Position numbers and translations under genes: made by a program. DNA of 64,000 nucleotides. Origin: UBA6016 sp964568395. GTDB lineage: Bacteria > Campylobacterota > Campylobacteria > Campylobacterales > UBA6016. Below are positions 35,720 through 44,984 of this stretch, one piece after another. The first letter of the stretch is position 1. Every line of letters starts with the position of its first letter. The DNA lies in contig CAZMPN010000003.1 in NCBI GenBank assembly GCA_964568395.1, forward strand, positions 62,001-126,000, read 5' to 3'. Below the pieces are notes generated by a model. The model was not told where the DNA came from and ran no database searches. It saw only the letters and a list, made by a program, of their open reading frames with translations.

Positions 35720-37699
35720 TCAAAACACCTCCGCTTCTTCTCCATAAGGGAGTTTTATGCCGCATAGATTTTCTATAAACACCTTTAGATACGGAATGGC
35801 CAAATACTCATAAATACTCTCTAAAAACTTGTCTATATTGCTCTTGCAGCATTCGTTTACCTGTTCTATATCAGCGTATATCTCTTTTAAAAACTCTTCA
35901 AATACATAAAAACTCTCCAACAGCGGCTCTCTGGCAACGGCGTCAAAAATCTCGTGCATGTTTACGTATCCGTTCTTGTATCCTTCCATCAGCTCCAAAA
36001 ACGATATCTTTTTCGAAAGCTCGTTGATTTTTTGGAGGGCATTCTCCTTGTGCGGCAAAAAATCGCACAGCAACCTAGATAGCTGCAACGCCTTCTCAAA
36101 TTCTTTTGACGCCTCTAGATTTGCGATATTCGCATAGATACTATTCCCGAGAGAATTCGCTTTTTTGTATATAGTGCACTCCCTCAAAAACCTGAACTTA
36201 TCGCACAGCAGAAAAAAATCCCTAAAGTTTTTGCTTCTGTATAGATAGAATGCCCTTTCATAATTCTCAAGGCTTCTGTTTAATGCATCTATCGTATTTT
36301 TCTTGGATGGAATTCCGATAAACGGTTTTAAAATATTGTAAATAGTCTGTTTTTCGACAAACCCCACACCTTCGACCGTTAGTATCGCTTTTAGCACGGC
36401 TTCGTCAAAAAGCCTCTCCAAAGCTTCGAAAGTCGGCAATTTTTGAACGGTTCCGGTCTCGTCGGCATAGGCCACCGCATATGCAGCGGAATAGTTTTGC
36501 TTTTCAAATTCGCATATAAATTCCGCTATTTCCGCCATATTAGAACTCATGGCTTCAAACTCTAACGCCAAAGACCTGACGCCCAGATACGGCTTCGCTA
36601 TTTCAAACGCCCGTTTCATATTGCCGTCGGCAATAGATCTGGTTATCTCCTCTATTTTTGAACGCCAGCCCGACAAAAGCGCTTTTTTAAAACTTGGCTC
36701 AAAACAGAGAAATAGATTTTCCTCGCAAATACTATACGCATCCTCTATCCTCTGTGCGCCAACGAGCAGCAAAAACTCGTTTATGCGTAAATGCGTGTCT
36801 ATGACAAGCAATTCTCCGCCGCAAAAACAGACAAACAGTTTAGCGTCGGCCATGCACAGTTTTGTAATACCGCCCTTTTCAAAATCTATCTCCCTGGAAA
36901 CACACAGGTCGTCAATAGGACATATTGCAAGCCTACCTTGCCTGCTGGAGACAAGTAACGTGTCGTTATTTAAAAAAAGCATATCGCTAGGCCAACAGTC
37001 ATCTATCTGGATTTCCTGTAAAAACCTTTGCGTAGATGCGCAATATATGCCCACATATCCGTCTCTGCAAATATAAACAATCTCTTTTCGTCCGCTTTCC
37101 GCCACAATAAATAATAGTTTTTTGATAACAGATTTTGTCTCGAAAGAAAAAAATAACTCGCCATTCCCTACTTCATAAACCGATGTCGTTTTACTGTAAG
37201 ACGAAACGGCGATAAGCTTTTCGTCTGGCGAAAAGGCTATGGCGGATATGGAATCACCCATTTTTTCAAACTGCATAAGCAATCTGGGCGCATCGGGGCA
37301 CAGCTCAAAAAGACCGCATTCCCCATCTTCCGAACCTACCGCAAAATAGCCGGCGCTATGTGAAAACATGGTCGCCGTAATCGGTGCGGTACATAGATCG
37401 AATGCATACCTATTGCGAGGTGGATGATGGGCTAGTCCGATAATGTTGACTCTGCTGCTTTTCCCTATGCTAATCGCGCAATCGAACTCCGAAGAAAACG
37501 ATACGGATCTTGAATATTCGAATAGTTGCGTTCTTGCATTTTTGACGAGCCTGCATCTAAAAGAGCTGGATTTATCCTGCAAAACGGTTTTTGACAAACA
37601 ATAACCCGTATCCATACAAACAAACTTGCTTCCGTCAAAATGTATGGCAACCGCCGTACTTGGCATTTTATATGTGGCATATACGCTGTATTGCTGCAT
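35720..37699 (-). CDS. WD40-like beta-propeller protein with helical C-terminus
   Basis: 659 residues, no signal peptide. The first ~340 residues show repeated WD40-type blades (GYFAVGSEDGECGLFEL; IAFSPDEKLIAVSSYSKTTS; LLVSSRQGRLAICPID). The remaining ~310 are alpha-helical, tetratricopeptide-like (RSIADGNMKRAFEIAKPYL; LYRSKNFRDFFLLCDKFRFL), giving a scaffold architecture. No enzyme motif. The promoter side carries AT-rich DNA up to a scaffold gap. The function is unknown; similar large propeller proteins in this phylum sit near signalling genes, as here. Confidence 0.65.
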   Translation of the reverse strand: MQQYSVYATYKMPSTAVAIHFDGSKFVCMDTGYCLSKTVLQDKSSSFRCRLVKNARTQLFEYSRSVSFSSEFDCAISIGKSSRVNIIGLAHHPPRNRYAFDLCTAPITATMFSHSAGYFAVGSEDGECGLFELCPDAPRLLMQFEKMGDSISAIAFSPDEKLIAVSSYSKTTSVYEVGNGELFFSFETKSVIKKLLFIVAESGRKEIVYICRDGYVGIYCASTQRFLQEIQIDDCWPSDMLFLNNDTLLVSSRQGRLAICPIDDLCVSREIDFEKGGITKLCMADAKLFVCFCGGELLVIDTHLRINEFLLLVGAQRIEDAYSICEENLFLCFEPSFKKALLSGWRSKIEEITRSIADGNMKRAFEIAKPYLGVRSLALEFEAMSSNMAEIAEFICEFEKQNYSAAYAVAYADETGTVQKLPTFEALERLFDEAVLKAILTVEGVGFVEKQTIYNILKPFIGIPSKKNTIDALNRSLENYERAFYLYRSKNFRDFFLLCDKFRFLRECTIYKKANSLGNSIYANIANLEASKEFEKALQLSRLLCDFLPHKENALQKINELSKKISFLELMEGYKNGYVNMHEIFDAVAREPLLESFYVFEEFLKEIYADIEQVNECCKSNIDKFLESIYEYLAIPYLKVFIENLCGIKLPYGEEAEVF

Positions 37700-37924
37700 T
37701 TTAAATAACCTAAATATTATTTTTTTGAAATAAGTTTAAGTTAATAACGTTGCATTAAAGTCCCGCCGTAATGTAAAATTTACGTAAAAAATTAATAGCC
37801 AAAAAATAATTAGTAATTAACTATTTTTTAAATAAAAAAGAAGGGGTTTTGGTATTACAATTTCAAAAAAATAGCTCTTAGAAAAAATTTTTAGGCCACA
37901 AATGCAACAAAAGGTCACTAAAAT

Positions 37925-37934
37925 NNNNNNNNNN
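37925..37934. other. Assembly gap (10 N)
   Basis: Ten N bases join two contigs, 20 bases before a response-regulator start. The true gap length is unknown, so the 255-base AT-rich intergenic stretch around it (37700-37954), in which I see no gene, may be incomplete and the neighbouring promoters may be lost. Confidence 0.99.
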
Positions 37935-37954
37935 CGCCCGGAAAGGGACAAGAG

Positions 37955-38623
37955 ATGAAAATTTTACTTTTGGAAGACGAATACCTGCTTCTGCTTCTGG
38001 TGAAAAATTTTTTACTCCAAAGACTGCACTCCGTAGATGCTTTTGAAAGCGGAAGGGAGGCGCTGGAAGCTTTCGAACAAAACAGTAATTACGAGATGTT
38101 TATTTTGGACATCAATACACCTGAAATGAGCGGACTTGAGCTCCTAAAAAGAATCAGGGAAAAAGGCATAAGCGTTCCGGTCATCATCACGACGGCAAAT
38201 ATAGATATATTGTCCATAGATAAGGCATATAGCCTAGGTTGCAACGAATATATAAAAAAACCGTTCAACCTCAGAGAGCTTGAAATAAGAATGCAGAAAC
38301 TGGCGCCGAAAAAAGCGGTATCCGAAGAAAACGTCATACGCATAACCGAAAACTACTGCTTTGAGCTTGAGACGGAAAATTTGCTATATAAAAACCTGCC
38401 GGTAAAACTGACAAAAAGACAGCTCGCATTCATAAAGCTGCTCATAAAAAACAATGGGCGAATTATAGATTACGAAAAAATCAAAAGCTTCGTATGGGAA
38501 AACGAATACGTAGAGGATTCAACCGTCAGAAGCCTCGTAAACAGACTAAGGTCTTCAATACATGAAGAATTTATTATTAACCACAGGGGAATAGGCTACA
38601 AAATAGCACTGGGACGCAAATAA
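37955..38623 (+). CDS. OmpR-like response regulator
   Basis: 222 residues: receiver with D52 (MFILDINTPEMSG), conserved lysine (EYIKKPFNL), and a winged helix (RSLVNRLRSSIHEEFIINHR, then GIGYKIALG). GGGACAAGAG before the ATG serves as ribosome site. First of a coupled three-gene unit: its stop shares a base with the start of the receiver-GGDEF-EAL gene (TAATG), which overlaps a histidine kinase. It probably adjusts transcription while the second gene adjusts c-di-GMP. Confidence 0.86.
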   Translation: MKILLLEDEYLLLLLVKNFLLQRLHSVDAFESGREALEAFEQNSNYEMFILDINTPEMSGLELLKRIREKGISVPVIITTANIDILSIDKAYSLGCNEYIKKPFNLRELEIRMQKLAPKKAVSEENVIRITENYCFELETENLLYKNLPVKLTKRQLAFIKLLIKNNGRIIDYEKIKSFVWENEYVEDSTVRSLVNRLRSSIHEEFIINHRGIGYKIALGRK

Positions 38624-40323
38624 TGAACATAGCAAAACTAAAAAAAATGGCGAGAAATATATCCGTGCTTTTTGTCGAAGACGATGAAGCCTCAAGGGAG
38701 TCTGTATACAAAATACTACTATCTATATTTCCTGACGTTATAGCCGAAACGGATGGGGCAAGGGCGCTAAAAACATACAAAAAAAGAGCAAGAAAAAATA
38801 AATTCGATCTCGTTATAACCGACCTGTCGCTTGGAGATATGGACGGAATAGACGTTATAAGAGAGATGAAAAGAATAGACCCTGAGCAAACGGTTATAGT
38901 ATTAAGCGCCCATGAGCAGGCAAATATATTTTTGGATGCGATAGATAGCGGGGTGGACTCCTATCTGCTAAAACCTTTGGATCCATCCAAGTTTTTTGAG
39001 ACTCTACGCAGATCGATAAAAGCCATAGCCGCAAAAAAAGCATCGAAAGCGTATAGACTGGAGCTAGAGTTACAACTGCTTCAACAAAGCCAGCTTATCA
39101 ATAACATGCTAACGCTAGATGAACAGACCGGATTACTTAGCGAGAGTAGTTTTTTCGAATATCTAAAGTATAACAACGGTTTTTTTGCGCTCGCTCTCCT
39201 GAAAATAGACAATCTGTCGAACATAAAAAACTTCATAGGAAAAGAGTATAGCAACTTCTACATCAAAGAGATAGCGGAAAAGATAGCCGCAGAGCTAGAT
39301 GGATTAGAAAAACGTCCGAATATATATAGGATAGATTTTGACGAACTGGCGATTGTCCTTGAATATCAGATAAGCGAATCAAAAGAGATAATTGGCAGAC
39401 TGGGTGAGCTGGGAAAGTACTTCTTCTGTCAAAAAAACGGGATTAGTCTAAATTCCGGCTTCACCATAGGGCTATATTACGGTTGTAGCGATATGTACTA
39501 TAACGCAAAAGCCGTCTTGAATATGGCCGAAGAAGAGGCTAAAGGCTCTTTCATAGCGCTCTCTGAAGAGACGGCAACACATGAAAACATACATAAAAAC
39601 CTATATTGGCTAAAAAAGTTTTCCGAATCCATAGAGCACAACATGGTAGTCCCGTATTTTCAGCCAATAATGGACAATAGTATCAACAAAATAACAAAAT
39701 ACGAATGTCTGGCAAGAATAGTAGACAATGGTGCAATAGTAGAGCCGGGCAAATTTATCAACATAGCCTCGAAAATAAGACAGACGCCGTTTCTTACTAA
39801 AATAATAATACAAAAGGCGTTCGAGTATTTCGAGGACAAAAATAAGGACGTAGAGTTCTCCATCAACCTTTCGTTGCAAGACCTTCAGGACGACACCGTT
39901 TTTGAACATATAGATATATGCTTGCAGACATACAAGATAGCACCGCGCAGGGTAGTGTTTGAAATATTGGAAACAGAGGATATCTACAAACAAAAAACGG
40001 TCAAAAGCAAACTCAAAAAGCTAAAAGATAGCGGCTTTAAGCTCGCTGTAGACGATTTCGGAACCGGATATTCTAATTTTATATACCTGCACGAATTCGC
40101 CGTCGACTATATAAAAATAGACGGCTCCTTTATAAAAAACATAGACAAAGACGACTCGTTGCCTGGTTTTGTATCCTATATAGACAAGCTTATAAAACTA
40201 AGCGGTGCAAAATCGATAGCCGAGTTCGTAGCAAACGAAAAGATAAAAACCATAGTAAACGACATCGGAATAGATTTTTCACAAGGCTATGCGATAGGCA
40301 AACCGCAAAAGGAGATACAGTGA
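38623..40323 (+). CDS. Receiver-GGDEF-EAL (ECL) response regulator
   Basis: 566 residues. N-terminal receiver with D67 (DLVITDLSLGDMDG). The GGDEF remnant is DFDEL (F239), catalytically dead. The EAL domain has E361 in YECLARI plus FSINLSLQDL, EILETED, DDFGTGYSNF, KIDGS and SQGYAIGKP, so hydrolysis of c-di-GMP is likely. About half of the C-terminal domain matches the protein at 33574-35253, indicating recent duplication. Coupled to the regulator before it and to the kinase after it (4-base overlap). Confidence 0.87.
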   Translation: MNIAKLKKMARNISVLFVEDDEASRESVYKILLSIFPDVIAETDGARALKTYKKRARKNKFDLVITDLSLGDMDGIDVIREMKRIDPEQTVIVLSAHEQANIFLDAIDSGVDSYLLKPLDPSKFFETLRRSIKAIAAKKASKAYRLELELQLLQQSQLINNMLTLDEQTGLLSESSFFEYLKYNNGFFALALLKIDNLSNIKNFIGKEYSNFYIKEIAEKIAAELDGLEKRPNIYRIDFDELAIVLEYQISESKEIIGRLGELGKYFFCQKNGISLNSGFTIGLYYGCSDMYYNAKAVLNMAEEEAKGSFIALSEETATHENIHKNLYWLKKFSESIEHNMVVPYFQPIMDNSINKITKYECLARIVDNGAIVEPGKFINIASKIRQTPFLTKIIIQKAFEYFEDKNKDVEFSINLSLQDLQDDTVFEHIDICLQTYKIAPRRVVFEILETEDIYKQKTVKSKLKKLKDSGFKLAVDDFGTGYSNFIYLHEFAVDYIKIDGSFIKNIDKDDSLPGFVSYIDKLIKLSGAKSIAEFVANEKIKTIVNDIGIDFSQGYAIGKPQKEIQ

Positions 40324-41387
40324 ATAAGGAGCTGTTAAATATAGCCATTATATCTCGGGATTTCAATCTTGGATTTATATCGCTTGAGGATGCGATATTT
40401 ACACACCAAAGATACCTCGATACGACGCAAAGCGACAAATTCGACGCATACATCCTGGCCGATACGCCGGATAATAATGTCAGGCTTGCCAATATTGCGC
40501 AAGACGCCAAAAAAGTTTTTATAATGCTCTTTGAAGACGGACATGAACAAAAATCGCTCTTTTTTAGCATGAAATACGCCGTAGCGATAGCAAACAAAAA
40601 CGAAAAAGATGCGATTAGCGGCGCCATAGAAAAACTACTTTTTATCGCCCGTGCGCAAAAAGACCTCTTGAACATCTCGTGTGTTATCAGCAACCAAAAT
40701 AAATACGTCAAAATAGGCGAACTGATATTTAGCATAGCCCATCAGCTAAGGCAACCGATAAACGCCATAAGCACTGAAATTACAAGGCTAAAATTATACT
40801 ACGGGCTAGCAAACCTGACGGCGACAGAGATGCATGAGATAATATCCAACGTCAATACGTACACAAAGAAAATGTCTACGATTATTAGCAATTTTTTGAA
40901 CTACCTAAGCCCAAACATGGAAAAAACAACCTTCAGTCTAGCTTCTATGCTCTCGGAGATATCCTTGATACTAAGACAGCCGCTAAACAAAGAAAATATT
41001 AGGCTTACAATAGAGCCTTTCGATGATATAGTCATTTTTGGAAACCAGAATACGCTTTTTGAGTCGATATTGAACATAGTTTCAAATTCAAAAGACGCAT
41101 ATGAAAACAACGAAGCGGAGGGGAAAAGAGAGGTTTTGATTACGGTTGCGCATAACGACGAGGGTGTAACTATAAAAATATCCGATTGTGCCGGTGGTGT
41201 TGACGATACGATACTCTCAAAAATATTCGATGCCTACTACACGACAAAGGAACCTACCAAAGGTAGCGGGCTAGGTCTTTATATTTGTAAAAACATCATA
41301 GAGAGGGATTTTGCCGGTAGTATACGCGCATACCAAAACGAGGCGAAAAACGGATTGTGCGTAGAGATAAACCTACCCATTGTCTAA
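40320..41387 (+). CDS. Histidine kinase with N-terminal pseudo-receiver-like region
   Basis: 355 residues, GTG start overlapping the previous stop (GTGA). Residues 1-118 have the alternating beta/alpha pattern of a receiver but no phosphorylatable Asp triad; this might be a docking domain. Then H141 in SIAHQLRQPINAIS and an intact ATPase domain (NIVSNSKDAYENN, DCAGGVDD, GSGLGLYICK). No membrane helix, so a cytoplasmic kinase. It probably phosphorylates the two receivers encoded just upstream. Confidence 0.85.
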   Translation: MNKELLNIAIISRDFNLGFISLEDAIFTHQRYLDTTQSDKFDAYILADTPDNNVRLANIAQDAKKVFIMLFEDGHEQKSLFFSMKYAVAIANKNEKDAISGAIEKLLFIARAQKDLLNISCVISNQNKYVKIGELIFSIAHQLRQPINAISTEITRLKLYYGLANLTATEMHEIISNVNTYTKKMSTIISNFLNYLSPNMEKTTFSLASMLSEISLILRQPLNKENIRLTIEPFDDIVIFGNQNTLFESILNIVSNSKDAYENNEAEGKREVLITVAHNDEGVTIKISDCAGGVDDTILSKIFDAYYTTKEPTKGSGLGLYICKNIIERDFAGSIRAYQNEAKNGLCVEINLPIV

Positions 41388-41392
41388 AAGGT

Positions 41393-43222
41393 CTACGCCT
41401 CTCGTTCAATCTCTATTTTAAAGAGGGCGCCCTTGACTTTTTGTCCTCCGACCTCAATCTCCGCGTTTTTCGCTTCTATCTTACCGCCGAACGAACCGTT
41501 TATTATCTGCTTCGTCATATAAAGACCGATGCCGGTACCCTGCGATTTATTTTTAGTCGAGAAATACGGGTCGAATATCTTGCTTATATTTTTTGAATCT
41601 ATGCCGCCCCCGCTATCTTGCACGCTAACGACGGCCATATTGCGCTTGACGCCGCACTGTATCTTTACTTTTTTAAATTCGGAGTCGGTCAGGATTATCG
41701 CGTCCTTAGAGTTGTTTAGAATATTAAGCAGCGCCTGGATAAGCCTGTTCATGGAGCCTTTTATCTTAACGTCTGCGCAAGCGTCGCACATCACCTCGAC
41801 CTCTATAAAGTGATTGTGATAGACGGCCTCGACGAGGGATAGCGATTTTTTGACGGCGTCGACAAGCAAAAACGAACCGCCCGGATCGTCCTTGTAAAAA
41901 CTTCTGAAGTCGTCGATCGTAGCGGAAAGATAGGAAACCTGTCTTTTCACGCTATTCACCGTTTCATCCAAAAACTCGTTGGTAATAAGCCCCATCTGTT
42001 CATATACCGTTATCTTCGTTATCGCGCTCTGTATGATATTTAACGGCTGTCTCCACTGATGCGCGATATTTCCTATCATTTCGCCCATGGCAACGAATCT
42101 GGACTGCAATAAGAGCATCTGGTCTTTTTGTTTCAGCGCCGTCAAGTCGGTCAGATTGATTATCGCCGCATCCCTCTCCTTGATGTGCAGGTATGCTATC
42201 GAAGCGGACACATAACACTTGCTGCCGTCTTTTTTGCGAAGCTCCACCTCGTCAAAACGCTGAGGATAGTGCCTATTTTTTGGATTCGTCACATCCAGCG
42301 CCTGCGCCAGCTCGCTATCGTCGTCAAGCTCGAAAAGCGTATCTATCTTCTTTCTAAAAAACTCTACCGGCTCATACCCGGTAAGCTTAGAAAACGCAGG
42401 ATTCGCATATATAAGATTGGTATCAAAAAGCATTAAGGCGTTTGGCGAAGCATCGGTCAAAACCCTAAATAGCTCTATCTGCTCGTTTAACTCCTTTGTC
42501 CTATCCCTTACCGCATCCTCCAGCGTTTCGTTCGCCTGCATAATCTTTTGCTGATAGGAGACCAGCTTCTCCATGGTTACGGCTATCGTATTTTGGATTA
42601 TCGATATTTCGTCTTTTTTTGGACTGATAGGCAGCTTGAAGCTAGGATGCTCGGGGTTGAAATCGCTCAATTTTTCAGTCAGATTGCGAAGCGGCGCAAA
42701 AAAAGAGTTTATCTTGATAAGGCCGAAAAATCCGAGCACCAAGGCCAATATAAAAAGCAGCAGCAGCGTCTTTGCCGCAAACGATTTTGCGCTTATGAAA
42801 TCGGCCTTGGAGTAGTATATCTTCACCAAAGCCAGCTTTTGTATTCCGAGCGCGTCATATATATCACGTTCTATGACGAAATAACTCTCAGACGGAATTT
42901 TCTTGCCGCTAGAGTATCCGGTCTTTATAACATCCCGTCCGCCGGTCTCCCTTACCTCTATCTCCATAATGTTTACATTGTGGTCGATCTGTCTTAATAT
43001 CTCATTTTTGACATCGGCCTTAAGCCCAAGCTGCAACGGCGCGGATATATTTCCGGATAGCATCTCGGCTATCATCTGCGCCTTTTTTATCTCCGCATTT
43101 TCCAAGTACTCGTCGAATATGATGAAGTTTATAGCCAAGAGCGAACCGAATACCGCAAAAAAGCTGATTATGTAGAATATAAATATTTTGAATCTAAGAC
43201 TTGAGGTATTGATTTTATTCAT
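41393..43222 (-). CDS. Membrane PAS-domain sensor histidine kinase
   Basis: 609 residues. Two helices (about 12-32 and 148-168) bracket a periplasmic sensor of about 110 residues; a HAMP-like linker, coiled coil (about 210-245), PAS domain (about 250-355), H388 in NIAHQWRQPLNII and an intact ATPase domain (DSGGGIDSK, GTGIGLYMTK) follow. It overlaps the YfiR-like gene by 8 bases, and that gene in turn overlaps the receiver-kinase, making a three-gene operon. The YfiR-like protein may act on this sensor in the periplasm. Confidence 0.87.
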   Translation of the reverse strand: MNKINTSSLRFKIFIFYIISFFAVFGSLLAINFIIFDEYLENAEIKKAQMIAEMLSGNISAPLQLGLKADVKNEILRQIDHNVNIMEIEVRETGGRDVIKTGYSSGKKIPSESYFVIERDIYDALGIQKLALVKIYYSKADFISAKSFAAKTLLLLFILALVLGFFGLIKINSFFAPLRNLTEKLSDFNPEHPSFKLPISPKKDEISIIQNTIAVTMEKLVSYQQKIMQANETLEDAVRDRTKELNEQIELFRVLTDASPNALMLFDTNLIYANPAFSKLTGYEPVEFFRKKIDTLFELDDDSELAQALDVTNPKNRHYPQRFDEVELRKKDGSKCYVSASIAYLHIKERDAAIINLTDLTALKQKDQMLLLQSRFVAMGEMIGNIAHQWRQPLNIIQSAITKITVYEQMGLITNEFLDETVNSVKRQVSYLSATIDDFRSFYKDDPGGSFLLVDAVKKSLSLVEAVYHNHFIEVEVMCDACADVKIKGSMNRLIQALLNILNNSKDAIILTDSEFKKVKIQCGVKRNMAVVSVQDSGGGIDSKNISKIFDPYFSTKNKSQGTGIGLYMTKQIINGSFGGKIEAKNAEIEVGGQKVKGALFKIEIEREA

Positions 43223-43769
43223 CGTAAACCCTTACGATTTTAAGTAGCGACGGATCAAAAGAGAGTCCCGAAGAGGAGAGCGCTTTTTTGTTTAGAAGTA
43301 TGGTGGTTTTATTGGTAACTTCCACAAAAAAAAGCGTCCCGTTCTTCTCGAATATCTTCTTTGTTGCGGCAAAGGTCATCACCCCTTTAAGGTCCGGGAT
43401 ATCATACGCCTTTGAGTTATCTTCGTCATCAAAGAAAAGATAGGAGCCGACAGACTCTTTCTCTTTTGTCAGCCTATCTCTCGGCACCAGTTTTACGGTA
43501 ATGCGATACCCTTTGATACCGTCCTTATACAGCTTTTCGCTCTCTTCCTTGAATATCTCGGCGAGTCTTTTCGTGGCCTCAGTGTAGGCAGCCACTATAA
43601 CTATAGGCTTTTGCGGATTTAGCTCTTTTGTCTTTGTGGCGAAAAAGATTAGCTGAGGGTATATTTTTGCCTGTATGGCTATCTGACTTCTGTCAAGATC
43701 AAACGCAAAAACGTTTTTGCAAAACAATAAGGCCAAAACGAAGCCAAAAAGCACTCTTTTATGAGTCAT
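43215..43769 (-). CDS. YfiR-like periplasmic protein
   Basis: 184 residues from ATG 43769; a TTG at 43778 is also open and overlaps the upstream stop. A signal peptide (MTHKRVLFGFVLALLFCKNVFAF) precedes a compact domain with YfiR/DUF4154-type features: AIQAKIYPQLIFFATK at the start, IVIVAAYTEATKRLAEIF, and a C-terminal GLSFDPSLLKIVRVYDE. YfiR proteins inhibit membrane diguanylate cyclases from the periplasm; here the adjacent partner is a histidine kinase. The assignment is moderately firm. Confidence 0.65.
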   Translation of the reverse strand: MTHKRVLFGFVLALLFCKNVFAFDLDRSQIAIQAKIYPQLIFFATKTKELNPQKPIVIVAAYTEATKRLAEIFKEESEKLYKDGIKGYRITVKLVPRDRLTKEKESVGSYLFFDDEDNSKAYDIPDLKGVMTFAATKKIFEKNGTLFFVEVTNKTTILLNKKALSSSGLSFDPSLLKIVRVYDE

Positions 43770-43774
43770 TAATA

Positions 43775-44902
43775 TCAAACGCCTTTTAGTTCGATTACAA
43801 ATCTAGCGCCGGTATCCGTATTTTCAACCCTGATATGCCCGTCAAAATGTTCTTCGATAATTTTTTTTGTTATATGAAGCCCAAGTCCCGTTCCGCTTTC
43901 GCCTTTTGACGTTATATAGGGCTCGAAAATCCTGTTGATTATCTGCCCGCATATTCCGCCTGCGTTATCATCTATACTTAGCACCACGTCTTTATCTTTT
44001 TGCTGGGCGCATATCACTATCCGCCTATCCTTGCTTTCGTCCGCGAATGCGTCTACCGCATTGGATATTATGTTTAACAACGCCTGGTTGAACTCTTTTT
44101 TGTAGCCGAATATCGTCACCTCAGGCGCCACCCTCTCGTCCACCGTAACGCGTCTGGATTTTAGTCTTGCGGATAGGATGGTCAGCACTTCGTCGACGCA
44201 CTCCTTGAGGGAGAATTTTTTCTCGGCTTTTGACGGCTTTAGAAAATCCGCGAAAGTGTCTATCGTGCTAGCCATAAATGCGACCTGCTGCCCTATCAGC
44301 TCCGTATTCCTGGCCACTTCCGGGTCAGGCTTGCCTAGCAGCTCATGAACCCTGTCGTCTATGTTCGAAGCCAGTATGCTCATGGCGTTTAGCGGCTGCT
44401 TTAGCTGATGGGATATGATGCTTATCATCTCCCCCATCGCCGCCATCTTGCTCTGTGTAATCAACAGCTTTTCGAGCTCTTTTTCCCGCTCCTCTATCGC
44501 AGCCGCATTGACCGATTTTGAAATCTTAAGCAGCTTGTCCAAAAACACCATGCTATCCACAGGCTTTAGCAAGAAGCTGTCTATGCCTATATCTATGGCT
44601 CTTATCAGCTTGTCTACGTCGCTATGCGCCGATACGGCCAGGATATGCTGCGAAGGATAATCGGCCTTGATGTTTTCGCTCATCGTCAGACCGTCCATTT
44701 TGGGCATGGTAATATCGGTGATTACTATGTCGAAAGGTCCGTTCTCTTTATATTTTAAAAGCCCCTCTTCGCCGTCCATGGCTATCTCCACCCTGCCAAA
44801 AAACCTCTCCAGCATCTCCTTTATGATACCTAGAAAGTTGGCGTCATCCTCCACGAATAAAACGCTTAAACCTTGAGCCTCTTTTTTTAATTCCTTAATC
44901 AC
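43775..44902 (-). CDS. Receiver-histidine kinase hybrid
   Basis: 375 residues, GTG start with AAAGG upstream. N-terminal receiver with D63 (DIVITDITMPKMDG), a helical linker, then H165 in SIISHQLKQPLNAMS and the ATPase domain (NIISNAVDAFADE, DNAGGICG, GTGLGLHITK). The receiver-first order suggests a kinase whose activity is set by phosphorylation from another kinase, perhaps the membrane sensor in the same operon. Cytoplasmic. Confidence 0.86.
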   Translation of the reverse strand: MIKELKKEAQGLSVLFVEDDANFLGIIKEMLERFFGRVEIAMDGEEGLLKYKENGPFDIVITDITMPKMDGLTMSENIKADYPSQHILAVSAHSDVDKLIRAIDIGIDSFLLKPVDSMVFLDKLLKISKSVNAAAIEEREKELEKLLITQSKMAAMGEMISIISHQLKQPLNAMSILASNIDDRVHELLGKPDPEVARNTELIGQQVAFMASTIDTFADFLKPSKAEKKFSLKECVDEVLTILSARLKSRRVTVDERVAPEVTIFGYKKEFNQALLNIISNAVDAFADESKDRRIVICAQQKDKDVVLSIDDNAGGICGQIINRIFEPYITSKGESGTGLGLHITKKIIEEHFDGHIRVENTDTGARFVIELKGV

Positions 44903-44984
44903 GGCCGCACCTTTTTTATTAATTCAAGCCAACAAGCAATATTTACCATTTGAAAGTATAGGCAATAAAAGTGTTTTTTTTATG

